From the NCBI GenBank assembly GCA_035607415.1, contig DATNAQ010000024.1, positions 3,199 to 67,198 of the forward strand: DNA of 64,000 nucleotides, written 5' to 3'. The notes below the pieces were generated by a model. It worked only from the letters and a program-made list of their open reading frames with translations, made no database searches and was not told the origin of the DNA. The first letter of the stretch is position 1. Every line of letters starts with the position of its first letter. A program made the position numbers and the translations under genes. The stretch is from JAQBQH01 sp035607415 (GTDB lineage: Bacteria; Myxococcota_A; Polyangia; Palsa-1104). Shown piece by piece: positions 29,075-38,703 of this stretch.

Positions 29075-30291
29075 CCGAGGACCTCCTGCGAGAATCCAGA
29101 CTTCTTCACGACCGACTGCCACATCGCCGGCTTGTAGACGTCGCCGGCGAGGAGCGACGTGATGACGGCGCAGATGGTCGGGTTCTGCGCCGAGGCGAGC
29201 AGCACCTTGCGCAGGTTCTCCGAGTAGAACTCGTGCACCAGGTTCTTGAAGATGTCCATGCCGCGGATGCACTCTTCCTGGTACGGCGCGAAGCGCTCGG
29301 GCGCGAAGTTCCCGTCGCCGAGCGCGGCGTCGATGTGGCCGGCGGCGAACTTGGCGCCGTGGATGGCGAAGAGCACGCCCGTCGAGAACAGCGGATCGAC
29401 GAAGGCGGCCGAGTCGCCGACCATGAGCAGGCGCTCGCCGTAGAACTGCGACGAGCGGTAGCTCCAGTTGCCCTGGGCGCCGACGTCGAGGAAGCGGGTG
29501 GCGTTCTTCAAGTAGCTCTTGAGGTGCGGGAGCTGCTCGATGGTGGTCTCCATCAGCTCCTGCGAGGACAGGCCGCGGTTGGCCTTGGTGTACGACTTCT
29601 CGAAGACGATGCCGACCGAGGTGTCGCCGTCGTTGAACGGGATCATCCACCACCAGCCGCCGTCGAAGAGGCCGAGGATGATGTGGCCCTGATCGGCCCC
29701 CTGCGAGCGATCGACGTTCTTGTACATCGTGTGGACGGCGACGTTGGTGGTGATGCTGCCGTCGACGATCTTGAGCTGGCGGCGCCCGGCGATCATCGCC
29801 TCGCGGCCGGTGGCGTCGACGAACACGGCGGCGCGCACGTCGTACGACTTGCCGTCGCTGGTGGCGCGCACGGTGACGCCGTCGGGGGCGAAGGTCACGT
29901 CCTCGACGCGGGTCTCTTCGCGCACGACGGCGCCGAGCTCGGCGGCGTGGTCGAGCAGCATCTTGTCGAAGTCGGCGCGCTTGACCTGGTATGCGTAGGG
30001 GTTGCCGGCGCGGATCGCCTTGTCGAAGAAGTAGGTGAACTCGGCGCCCGACTCTTCGTGGATGAACTTGGCGCCCGGCTTGTGGATGAAGCGCGCGTCC
30101 ATTTTTTCGAAGACGCCGAGCTCGCGCCACACGTCGTTGGAGAACGGCAGCATCGACTCGCCGATGTGGAAGCGCGGAAACTTGTCGCGCTCGAGGACGA
30201 GGACGCTACGATTGCGCTGGCGAAGATAGTTTGCAGTCGAAGAGCCGGCAGGGCCGCCGCCGGCGACGACCACGTCGAAGGTCTCGCTCAT
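29071..30291 (-). CDS. Flavin-dependent halogenase-like oxidoreductase
   Basis: 406 residues. FAD-binding GGGPAGSS (11-18), then DKFPRFHIGESMLP and, at 213-218, WWWMIP, which matches the WxWxIP motif of flavin halogenases. A Lys at residue 71 (HKPGAKF) sits where those enzymes have the active-site Lys; VGDSAAFVDPLFSTGV is the second FAD motif. Halogenation is therefore possible, but related dehydrogenases and hydroxylases share much of this pattern. ATG at 30291 follows GAGG. No biosynthetic cluster surrounds it; its partner is the lipase-like lipoprotein. Confidence 0.78.
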   Translation of the reverse strand: MSETFDVVVAGGGPAGSSTANYLRQRNRSVLVLERDKFPRFHIGESMLPFSNDVWRELGVFEKMDARFIHKPGAKFIHEESGAEFTYFFDKAIRAGNPYAYQVKRADFDKMLLDHAAELGAVVREETRVEDVTFAPDGVTVRATSDGKSYDVRAAVFVDATGREAMIAGRRQLKIVDGSITTNVAVHTMYKNVDRSQGADQGHIILGLFDGGWWWMIPFNDGDTSVGIVFEKSYTKANRGLSSQELMETTIEQLPHLKSYLKNATRFLDVGAQGNWSYRSSQFYGERLLMVGDSAAFVDPLFSTGVLFAIHGAKFAAGHIDAALGDGNFAPERFAPYQEECIRGMDIFKNLVHEFYSENLRKVLLASAQNPTICAVITSLLAGDVYKPAMWQSVVKKSGFSQEVLG

Positions 30292-30527
30292 GGGCGCCTC
30301 TATTATCACGAAAAGGTGTCTCAGCGATCGGACCAATCGGAGCTAGGTCCTTGTCGCGCTGGCGAACTATGATGGCGCGCGCCGCAGGTCGGGCTGATCT
30401 GTCTGTCTGGCGTTTCGAGGCGCCAAAGGCGCCGTCGGCCGGCAGTCCGGCCGTAGCAGGAGGGAGGCTCGTCGGGCTCTGCTCGACGAGGGAGGCGGCA
30501 CGTCTCCTGGGATCGATGCCGTTGCAG
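30292..30527. other. Non-coding spacer with strong hairpins
   Basis: 236 bp between the halogenase-like gene start (minus strand, promoter side) and the stop of the minus-strand membrane-protein gene. No credible reading frame was found. A GATAAT hexamer on the minus strand, 10 nt before the ATG at 30291, may be that gene's promoter. The rest is dominated by the hairpins listed separately at 30419-30495. Confidence 0.6.
30419..30495. ncRNA. Candidate structured RNA with three perfect hairpins
   Basis: Three hairpins in a row: GGCGCC-AAA-GGCGCC (30419-30433), CGGCCGG-CAGT-CCGGCCG (30436-30453) and CTCGTCG/CGACGAG with a 9-nt loop (30468-30490). The last is flanked on both sides by GGGAGG (30462-30467 and 30490-30495), which reads CCTCCC, an anti-Shine-Dalgarno-like sequence, on the minus strand. 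No matching Rfam family was recognised, and strand and ends are unknown. It could also be part of the 3' UTR of the gene ending at 30528. Confidence 0.4.
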
Positions 30528-30545
30528 CTAATCCGCAGGGATTAG
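30528..30545 (-). terminator. Hairpin over the stop of the GIDE-like gene
   Basis: CTAATCC-GCAG-GGATTAG, a perfect 7-bp stem with a 4-nt loop. On the minus strand it ends with the stop codon of the 30528-31181 gene. No T-run follows, so it may protect the 3' end or pause polymerase rather than terminate. Confidence 0.3.
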
Positions 30546-31181
30546 TAGCAACGGCGCGGCCATCGAACCGGTGAGCAGCGGACGCGTCCCGAGCGTGCGG
30601 TAGGGTTGATCGGCTCCCATGTCGCTGGGCTCGGTGGCGACGTGGCCGAACGCGGCGACCGGCCCGCCGACGGCGATGACGCCTTCGCAGACGACGATCG
30701 GCCGTTCCTGCCAGCGCGCGTCGCCGGCGTGCGCCTCGAGGAGCGCGCGCAGCCGCACCGGGACGTGATGGGCTTCGAAGCGCCAGCGCTTGTCGGGCTC
30801 GATGCCGACGAGGACCGGCTCGGGGATGACGTGCGCGGTGCCGGTGTCGTCGCGGAGCAGGAACGAGCGCGCGACGGCGACGCGCGCGAGCAGGACCGGA
30901 CGCACGCCCTCGAAGTCGAAGAGCGTCAGCTCGTAGGCGACGCAGCGACGGCCCGAAAACGGCGCGCGCAGCTCGCCCTCGTCGGCGACGGCGGTGCCTT
31001 CGAGCTTGGCGGCGCCGCCCGGGCGCAGCTCGGAGACGCGTGTGGTCCATTCGCGCCGCACGCCCTTTTGCGCCGCCCGCCGCTCGTGAAGACGCCCGCC
31101 ATCGGTGCACATCCCGGTGCCGCCAAGCGCCAGCACGGCTCCGATGACCACGACCGCAAAAACACAAGTCGTGAACACCAT
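30528..31181 (-). CDS. Membrane protein with GIDE-like domain
   Basis: 217 residues. An N-terminal membrane helix (TTCVFAVVVIGAVLALGG), then a domain with KLEGTAVADEGELRAPFSG, RRCVAYEL and SFLLRDDTGTAHVIPE. This resembles the GIDE (MULAN-like) domain of mitochondrial E3 ligases and their prokaryotic relatives, without any RING finger. A hydrophobic C-terminus follows. The resemblance is by pattern only. TAGAAT lies 7 nt before the ATG and no Shine-Dalgarno is seen. Confidence 0.5.
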   Translation of the reverse strand: MVFTTCVFAVVVIGAVLALGGTGMCTDGGRLHERRAAQKGVRREWTTRVSELRPGGAAKLEGTAVADEGELRAPFSGRRCVAYELTLFDFEGVRPVLLARVAVARSFLLRDDTGTAHVIPEPVLVGIEPDKRWRFEAHHVPVRLRALLEAHAGDARWQERPIVVCEGVIAVGGPVAAFGHVATEPSDMGADQPYRTLGTRPLLTGSMAAPLLLIPAD

Positions 31182-31284
31182 ACTTCTGATTCTAGGCGCC
31201 GCGCCCGCACCTGGCGATGTAGTTGGAAGGCCTACGCGGCTCGACGCTGCCAGCGTGCGTTGACGGCGTCCTGTCGCGGCGCGG

Positions 31285-31785
31285 CTATGCCTCGTCGAGA
31301 TCGGCGAGGAAGCGCTTGAGCTGGCCGTCGACCATGAGGTTGCGCTCGCGGGCGTCGTAGCGATTGGCGCGATAGCCCGACTGGATCTCTTCGAACTTCT
31401 TTTTTTCCTCGGCGATGCGCTCGCGGAATCGCCCGATCTTCTGCGAGATCTCCTTCTGGTTCTTGACGGCGAAGGCGACGAGTGACGCGGCCATGGCGGC
31501 GGTCATGAGGATGCCGAGCGGTCCGCCGAGCGCCCAACGCAGCGCGAAACGGAGGGCCACGGCGCTGGCGGCACCGACGGCGACGTTGCGCAATCCCTTG
31601 TCGCCGACGACGGCGTCCTTGGCGACCGAGGCCATCTGGCCCGAGGCGATGAGCAGCGCGATGAAGTTGGCGCGGCGGCTCTTCCAGCCACGATCGTAGT
31701 ACTCCTTGATCGCGAGACGCAGGTAGTCGTCGAAGGTGTCATAGACGGCGTCGACGGAAGCTTGCTTGTCCGCGGTGGTGGCCAT
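31285..31785 (-). CDS. Membrane protein of unknown function with coiled coil
   Basis: 166 residues. A helical N-terminus, a hydrophobic centre (about 68-108) likely to span the membrane, and a charged C-terminal coiled-coil stretch (NQKEISQKIGRFRERIAEEK). No family was recognised. Its start is only 20 bp from the divergent TPR-peptidase start at 31806. TATGAT lies exactly 6 nt before its ATG. Confidence 0.6.
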   Translation of the reverse strand: MATTADKQASVDAVYDTFDDYLRLAIKEYYDRGWKSRRANFIALLIASGQMASVAKDAVVGDKGLRNVAVGAASAVALRFALRWALGGPLGILMTAAMAASLVAFAVKNQKEISQKIGRFRERIAEEKKKFEEIQSGYRANRYDARERNLMVDGQLKRFLADLDEA

Positions 31786-31791
31786 TGCTAG

Positions 31792-31797
31792 ATCATA
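31792..31797 (-). promoter_or_regulatory. Putative -10 element in a 20-bp divergent spacer
   Basis: TATGAT on the minus strand, 6 nt before the ATG at 31785. On the plus strand the same bases contribute to CATAAC/TAACAT, 6 or 4 nt before the ATG at 31806, so the two promoters must overlap. Confidence 0.45.
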
Positions 31798-31805
31798 ACA
31801 TCGGC

Positions 31806-34358
31806 ATGTGGCGCCCGCTCGTAATCGGTCTGGTCGTTTTATTCCCGAATTTCGGGCGTGCGGACGTCGCTTCCGACGGCGAGCGGCTGCGGCGCGCGGG
31901 AAAGTATGCCGAAGCGGAGAAACTGCTCGCTCCGGTCGTACAACGAGATCCGCACGCGTTCGCCGCGCGGCTGTCGCTCGGGCTCGTCTATCGGGCGACC
32001 GGCCGGCGGGATCTCGAGCGCGCGGTGTGGAACCGCTTCTACGACGACTTCGAGTCGGGCGCGATCGACAAGAAGAAGGCGCGCGAGCTCATGTACGTCG
32101 CTGAGGCGGCGCGCTACCTCGGCGGCTGGCAGGACGCCAACGATACGTTCCGTGACGCTGTCGACGCCGATCCGAAGGGCAAGGACGGGGCGCGCGCCAA
32201 CGTCGAGTGGGCGGCGCTGTTCCTCGAGAAGTACGACGCCGGGCACGCCGAGCAGTCGCTGCAGGAGGCGCTCAAGGTCCTGCCGAAGGATCCCGAGGCG
32301 CACGCGCTGTATGCGCGCGTGAAGATGGAGCAGAACGATCTGGCCGGCGCCGAGCGCGAGGTGCAGGCGGCGCTGGCGACCGATCCGAAGAACGTGGCGG
32401 CGCTCGACGCGCGCGCCGACCGGCAGGCGACCGACGAGGCGTGGAGCGAGGCGCTGGCCACGGCGCGGCGCGCGCTGGCGGTGAATCCCGAGGACGTGCC
32501 GGCGCGCATCGTCGTCGGCGGCGTCGACTATCTGCGCGGCGACACGCGCGGCTACGAGGCGGAGCGCGACCACGTGCTCGCCACCAATCCGCGCGCCTGG
32601 GAGCTCTTCCACGGCGTCGCCGAGATGTGCGTGAGGGAGCATCGCTACGTCGAGGCCAACGCGCTCGAAGAGCAGGCGCTCAAGATCGAGCCGAAGTCGT
32701 GGGTGGCGCTGGCGGCGATCGGCAACAACTGGCTGCGGCTCGGCGAGGATCAGAAGGGGCTGGCGGCGCTGCAGGAGGCGTGGAAGCGCGATCCGTACAA
32801 CGTGCGCACCTACAACCTGCTGCAGCTGTTCGAGGACGTGATCCCAAAAGAGTACGTGCTCGTCGACGGAACGCCGTTCCGTTTCCGCGTGACCAAGCGC
32901 GAAGAGCCGGTGCTGTTGCACTACGTGAAGCCGTTCGTGGCGCGCGAGTATGCGGAGCTGGTCAAGCGCTACGGCTTCACGCCCGAGGGGCCGCTCACCA
33001 TCGAGCTGTACGCCAATCCCGAGCACTACGCGGTGCGCACCGTCGGGCTGCCGGGGCTGGAGGCGCTCGGCGTCACGTTCGGCAAGGTGGTCACGGGGAT
33101 GTCGCCGGCGGGCGGGCGCTTCAACTGGGGCCTGATGTTGTGGCACGAGGTCGCGCACATCTTCTCGATCCAGATGTCGAAGGCGCGCGTGCCGCGCTGG
33201 TTCACCGAGGGGCTGTCGGAGTACGAGACGGCGCGGCTCGATCCGACGTGGACGCGGCGCACGCACGCCGAGCTCGCGCACGCAGTGAACGAGGGCAAGC
33301 TGCTCCCGGTCGCGGATTTGAACCTCGGCTTCACGCGCGCGCGCGACGTCTCGCACATGGTCGTCACCTATCACCAGGCGGCCGAAGAGGTGATGTTCCT
33401 GGTGCGGCGCTTCGGGTTCGACGTGGTGCCGAAGGCGCTGCGCCTGTTCGCCGACGGCAAGGAGACGGTCGAGGTGATCCCGGCGATCACCGGAATGCCT
33501 TTGAAGGCGTACGACGCGGCGTTCGCGGCCGATCTGCGCGCGCGGCTCAAGCCGTACGAGAACAACTTCTACGTGCGCAACGCCGACATCTCGGACGTCG
33601 AGGCGCTGCGCGATCAGATCGCCGCGCATCCCAACGACGAGCGCGCCAAGGGGCTCATGGCGATGGCGCTGTTGAAGGCGCAGCAGGGCGAAGAGGCGCA
33701 GAAGCTGATCGAGAAGGCAGCGGCGCATCCGACGTCGCCGGAGACATACCTCGCGGCGGGCGAGATCTTCATGGCGCGCAAAGAGCGCGTGATGGCGAAG
33801 CACATGTTCGAGCTTTTGATCCAGGAGAAGCACGACGGCTACGACGCGCGCCTGTGGCTCGGCAAGATCGCCGCCGACGAGGGCAACCTCGTCGAGGCCA
33901 AGAAGCAGCTCGCGCTCGCCGAGGGCTACGATCCCGACAGCGCCGAGCCCTACGTGATCCTGGCCAAGGCGACGCTCAAGGCGGAGCCGGCGACGGCGGT
34001 GGCGGCGCTCGAGAAGGCGGCGCAGCTGGAGGTGATGGACTCGTCGATCCCGAAGACGCTCGTCGAGATCTACGCCAAGGACGAGCGCTGGGCCGACGTG
34101 GTGCGCACCGCCCGGCTGTCGCAGTTCATCGATCCGTACGACATCGACGTGCACGCGCAGCTGGCGCGCGCGCTCTACGCGACGGGCAAGCCGGCCGAGG
34201 CGAAGGCCGAGATCGAGCTCGCGCTGCAGTGCTCGCCGAACGAAGAGCAGACGGCGATGCTCAAGAAGCTGCGCGCGACCGGCGGCAAGGCGGCGCCGGC
34301 CGTTACGCCGGGCGCGGGACCGAAAGCAGTCGCACCGCGGCCGCCATCACCTCGTTGA
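31806..34358 (+). CDS. TPR protein with HExxH metallopeptidase domain
   Basis: 850 residues. A signal peptide (to about 20), N-terminal TPRs (about 20-340), a peptidase_MA-like gluzincin domain with HEVAH at about 446-450 followed by WFTEGLSEYE, then C-terminal TPRs (from about 590). The zinc-binding Glu after HExxH is plausible in TEGLSEYE. It probably acts in the periplasm on a partner recruited by the TPRs. It overlaps the convergent receiver gene by 56 bp at its 3' end. Unique in the window; substrate unknown. Confidence 0.82.
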   Translation: MWRPLVIGLVVLFPNFGRADVASDGERLRRAGKYAEAEKLLAPVVQRDPHAFAARLSLGLVYRATGRRDLERAVWNRFYDDFESGAIDKKKARELMYVAEAARYLGGWQDANDTFRDAVDADPKGKDGARANVEWAALFLEKYDAGHAEQSLQEALKVLPKDPEAHALYARVKMEQNDLAGAEREVQAALATDPKNVAALDARADRQATDEAWSEALATARRALAVNPEDVPARIVVGGVDYLRGDTRGYEAERDHVLATNPRAWELFHGVAEMCVREHRYVEANALEEQALKIEPKSWVALAAIGNNWLRLGEDQKGLAALQEAWKRDPYNVRTYNLLQLFEDVIPKEYVLVDGTPFRFRVTKREEPVLLHYVKPFVAREYAELVKRYGFTPEGPLTIELYANPEHYAVRTVGLPGLEALGVTFGKVVTGMSPAGGRFNWGLMLWHEVAHIFSIQMSKARVPRWFTEGLSEYETARLDPTWTRRTHAELAHAVNEGKLLPVADLNLGFTRARDVSHMVVTYHQAAEEVMFLVRRFGFDVVPKALRLFADGKETVEVIPAITGMPLKAYDAAFAADLRARLKPYENNFYVRNADISDVEALRDQIAAHPNDERAKGLMAMALLKAQQGEEAQKLIEKAAAHPTSPETYLAAGEIFMARKERVMAKHMFELLIQEKHDGYDARLWLGKIAADEGNLVEAKKQLALAEGYDPDSAEPYVILAKATLKAEPATAVAALEKAAQLEVMDSSIPKTLVEIYAKDERWADVVRTARLSQFIDPYDIDVHAQLARALYATGKPAEAKAEIELALQCSPNEEQTAMLKKLRATGGKAAPAVTPGAGPKAVAPRPPSPR

Positions 34359-34734
34359 GCCGGAGCGGCTTGTCGAGGAAGACGTCGGCGCCGGCGGACA
34401 TCGCCGCGTCGCGCGCCGCGGGACCGCCGGCCGACAGCGCGATCACCGGCGTCGACGACTGTTGCGGGCGCGCGCGCAGGTGGCGCAAAAAGGCGGCGCC
34501 GTCCATCACCGGCATGTAGACGTCGAGGATGATGAGATCGGGATCGATCTCGCCGAGGCGCTCGAGCGCCATCTGCCCGTCGCCGACGACGTCGAAGATG
34601 AAGGCGACGCGCCCGCCGAGATCGCGTCTGGCGGCGCCGTCGAGCCCGTCGGTGATCAGCTCGGCGACGTGCGGGTTGTCCTCGACGAGGAGGACGCGCA
34701 CGATCCGCGGATGATCGGTCTCCGACTGCGCCAC
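34303..34734 (-). CDS. Single-domain response regulator
   Basis: 143 residues. Receiver with EDN near the N-terminus (VLLVEDNPHVAE), phospho-Asp in LIILDVYMPVMDG, Ser in ALSAGG and Lys in FLDKPLRL. GTG start at 34734. A loop after helix 1 is longer than usual (about ten extra residues, DGAARRDLGGR). The last 56 bp overlap the 3' end of the convergent TPR-peptidase gene. The sensor kinase gene at 35797-37362 is two genes upstream on the same strand and is a possible partner. Confidence 0.85.
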   Translation of the reverse strand: MAQSETDHPRIVRVLLVEDNPHVAELITDGLDGAARRDLGGRVAFIFDVVGDGQMALERLGEIDPDLIILDVYMPVMDGAAFLRHLRARPQQSSTPVIALSAGGPAARDAAMSAGADVFLDKPLRLNEVMAAAVRLLSVPRPA

Positions 34735-34747
34735 GAGATCGAGCGTA

Positions 34748-35731
34748 TCACGGGTGACACTCGATGTCAGAAAGCGGCGCGCCGGCGAACATCGAAATCT
34801 CCGACGAGTTGGCGGGATCGTCGACGTGGGCCCAGATCGGCCCGTCGGCGACGCCGAGCTGGGACGCGCCGGCCGAGGTCTTGCGCCAGAACGCGACGCG
34901 CGCCCACAGGAGGCGCACCATCTTCTGCCAGTCGCTCGAGGCCTGCAGCGCGGCGTAGGTGCTGGCGTGCGCGGTGCGGGCGCGCTTCAAGTACAGCTCG
35001 AGGTAATAGATCGATGCGGCCACGCCGTCGCGCGCGCCGGTGCCGTTCTGCACCTGGTCGGCGACCGCGGCGATGCAGGCGAGGCCGTTGGTGAAGCCGG
35101 TGAGATCGTCCGCCAGCGCGGTCAGATCTTGCGAGCCCTGCTGGCCGGAGAGCGCGCCGTCGTAGACGTGGGTGGCGCCGTCGGTGATGTAGGGCAGGAT
35201 CTCGCTGCGCGGGAAGGTCGGGACGGACGCCGGCTGCATCACGAGATCGGCGCGCATGAAATAGGCGAAGCTCGACGGGCCGGCGTGGGCGTAGTCGTAG
35301 ATGGAAGTTTCGGCGTTGCAGACCATCGAGAGCGACGCCATGAGCCCGGCGAAGCTCGAGGCGTCGACGAAGTTGCCGAGCTGCGAGTCGTTCTGTTGCG
35401 CCATCATCAGCGCGTGGCCGCCGGGGATGCGCCGGTTGAGCGATTCGAGCACGTCGCTCTTCCAGGCCGACTGGGTGTACGCGGACGCGAGATCCGCGAG
35501 CGAGACCCCGGGGGAAAAGTCCTCGCTGTAGCAAGATGCCACGGGCGGCAAAGCGGCGTCGGTGTCGCCCGATCGCGGGCTCATGTCGTCGGCGCCGTTG
35601 CCGCCGACGCCGGCGTCGTCAGCGACGGGAATCGGACCGCCGCCGCCTCCGCCGGCGCCGCCGGTGTCGACGCCGTTGACGTAGAAGTTGCAACCGACGA
35701 CGCACACGCTCGCGATGATTAGCCCACGCAC
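34748..35731 (-). CDS. Lipoprotein of unknown function
   Basis: 327 residues from a GTG start. Lipobox VVGC (Cys at 15), a Gly/Asp-rich linker (GGAGGGGGG) and an alpha-helical domain beginning SCYSEDFSPGVSLADLASAY. A leader VRGLIIASVCVVGC and the lack of upstream in-frame ATG support this start. No known family was recognised. It lies between a receiver and a histidine kinase gene, so a sensory accessory role is possible but speculative. Confidence 0.65.
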   Translation of the reverse strand: MRGLIIASVCVVGCNFYVNGVDTGGAGGGGGGPIPVADDAGVGGNGADDMSPRSGDTDAALPPVASCYSEDFSPGVSLADLASAYTQSAWKSDVLESLNRRIPGGHALMMAQQNDSQLGNFVDASSFAGLMASLSMVCNAETSIYDYAHAGPSSFAYFMRADLVMQPASVPTFPRSEILPYITDGATHVYDGALSGQQGSQDLTALADDLTGFTNGLACIAAVADQVQNGTGARDGVAASIYYLELYLKRARTAHASTYAALQASSDWQKMVRLLWARVAFWRKTSAGASQLGVADGPIWAHVDDPANSSEISMFAGAPLSDIECHP

Positions 35732-35796
35732 GCGCGCACGTGAATGCGTGTAGCGTGCCGTCGAGAACTGCGCGAAATCAGCTGCGCGCTCGCGTC

Positions 35797-37362
<1,566 letters not shown>

Positions 37363-37375
37363 TGCGTCCTTAGTG

Positions 37376-37381
37376 TATAAT
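37376..37381 (+). promoter_or_regulatory. Putative -10 element for the PEGA protein gene
   Basis: A perfect TATAAT, 8 nt before the ATG at 37390, which has no Shine-Dalgarno. The 27-bp divergent spacer must also hold the sensor-kinase promoter (TATACA on the minus strand overlaps this hexamer). Confidence 0.5.
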
Positions 37382-37389
37382 GGGCGGCG

Positions 37390-38637
37390 ATGCCCCGCTA
37401 TTCGTCTGTCCTGGCGGCGCTCGTCGGCCTCGTCCTGGCTTCGTCGAGCGCCAGTGCCGCGCCCGATGTCAGCGTCGCCGTCCTCGGTCTCGAGCCGGTG
37501 GACGTCCCCGAGCCGTTGGCGCAGCAGCTCACCGACGCGCTTCGCCAGCGCGCGTCGTCGACGAGCGGCGTGCGCACGGTGCAAGGCAAGGACCTCATCG
37601 AGGTCAAGATGGTCTTCGGCTGCGACGGCGAGCTGCCGGCCTGCATGGCGCAGGCGGGCAAGACGCTCGGCGCCGACAAGCTGCTCTACGGCACCGTGAA
37701 GAAGGGCGGCTCGAAGAACACGGTGACGGTCGCGCTCAAGCTCCTCGACGTGAAGACCGCCGTCGTCGAGAAGTTCGTGAACGACACGGTGCAGAAGCGC
37801 GAGCTCGCCGGCGCCAACGTCAACGCCGCCGCCGCCAAGTGGTTCGGCCAATTGCTCGAGGTCGAGGCCAAGCCGACGCTGACCGTCACCTCCGATCCGA
37901 GCGGCGCCAGCGTCACCGTCGACGGGCAGGGTTACGGACGCACGCCGGTGACGCTGCGCGATCTGTCGCCCGGGCCGCACCAGGTGGTGGTGTCGATGTC
38001 GGGCCGTCAGACGTTCAGCCGCAGCGTCGAGCTGCGCGCGGGCGGATCGCACGACGTCGTGGCCACGCTCGAGGCCGAGGCGCCGGTGTTGGTGCAGAAG
38101 CAGCCGATCAAAGCGCCCGAGCCGTCGCCGCTCATCTCGCCGACGCCCACGCCGGCGCCGACGCCGCTGCGCAACGAGCATGCGGGCCGCACCGCCAAGA
38201 TCGTGGCCGGCGTGCTCGTCGGTGCCGCGGTGGTGACCGCGGGCGTCGCGATCTACACGTGGCGCAAGTACAGCGACCTCGAGACCTCCGCGCACAACGA
38301 CCTCGAGGCGCTCAAGCCGATGCCGGTGCCGCAGCAGGATTCGAGCTTCTTCATGAATCCGTCGTGCAACGTACCGGCGGATCTCGCGGGATCGGCGGCG
38401 GCGACCAAGTTCAAGAACGACTGCAACTCGGGCAACAGCTTCGCCGCCACCACGACGGGATTGTGGGTGGCGACGGGCGCTCTGGCCGCGGCCGGCGTGG
38501 TGTCGTTCGTCATCGGCGACCGCCAGGCGGCGAAAGCGAAGGAGCGTAATAGCGCGAGCCTGATGAGGCAGTCGCTGCGCATCGCGCCGGTGTTTTCGAC
38601 GCGGGGCGGCGGACTGACCGCTGCCTTCGAGTTCTGA
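37390..38637 (+). CDS. PEGA-domain envelope protein
   Basis: 415 residues: signal peptide (to about 24, SASA), a domain resembling outer-membrane CsgG/GNA1162-type folds (VAVLGLEPVDVPEPLAQQL, GADKLLYGTV), a PEGA domain (LTVTSDPSGASVTVDGQGYG, about 160-225), a Pro/Thr linker, and two hydrophobic segments (about 270-290 and 355-380). PEGA domains anchor or bind envelope polymers; the role here is unknown. It faces the sensor kinase gene and has a TATAAT 8 nt before the ATG. Confidence 0.75.
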   Translation: MPRYSSVLAALVGLVLASSSASAAPDVSVAVLGLEPVDVPEPLAQQLTDALRQRASSTSGVRTVQGKDLIEVKMVFGCDGELPACMAQAGKTLGADKLLYGTVKKGGSKNTVTVALKLLDVKTAVVEKFVNDTVQKRELAGANVNAAAAKWFGQLLEVEAKPTLTVTSDPSGASVTVDGQGYGRTPVTLRDLSPGPHQVVVSMSGRQTFSRSVELRAGGSHDVVATLEAEAPVLVQKQPIKAPEPSPLISPTPTPAPTPLRNEHAGRTAKIVAGVLVGAAVVTAGVAIYTWRKYSDLETSAHNDLEALKPMPVPQQDSSFFMNPSCNVPADLAGSAAATKFKNDCNSGNSFAATTTGLWVATGALAAAGVVSFVIGDRQAAKAKERNSASLMRQSLRIAPVFSTRGGGLTAAFEF

Positions 38638-38660
38638 TCTGTGATCAGACTTCTTCGACC
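38634..38660 (+). terminator. Hairpin at the end of the PEGA protein gene
   Basis: CTGATC-TGT-GATCAG (38634-38648) overlaps the stop codon and is followed by a pyrimidine-rich stretch (ACTTCTTCG). The stem is short and the T-run imperfect, so this is only a possible terminator before the protease promoter. Confidence 0.3.
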
Positions 38661-38691
38661 CTGATTCAGATTTACACCCCGAGAATTTGGC

Positions 38692-38697
38692 TATACT
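38692..38697 (+). promoter_or_regulatory. Putative -10 element (leaderless pattern)
   Basis: TATACT, exactly 6 nt before the ATG at 38704, with TTTACA at 38671-38676 as a possible -35 (15-bp spacing, short). No Shine-Dalgarno lies between -10 and ATG. Confidence 0.5.
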
Positions 38698-38703
38698 GCG
38701 CCG

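Noticed and set aside
31839..34154. 771-codon minus-strand frame opposite the TPR-peptidase
   Set aside because: His/Arg/Leu-rich composition without motifs; it is the antisense shadow of a gene with clear TPR and HExxH motifs.
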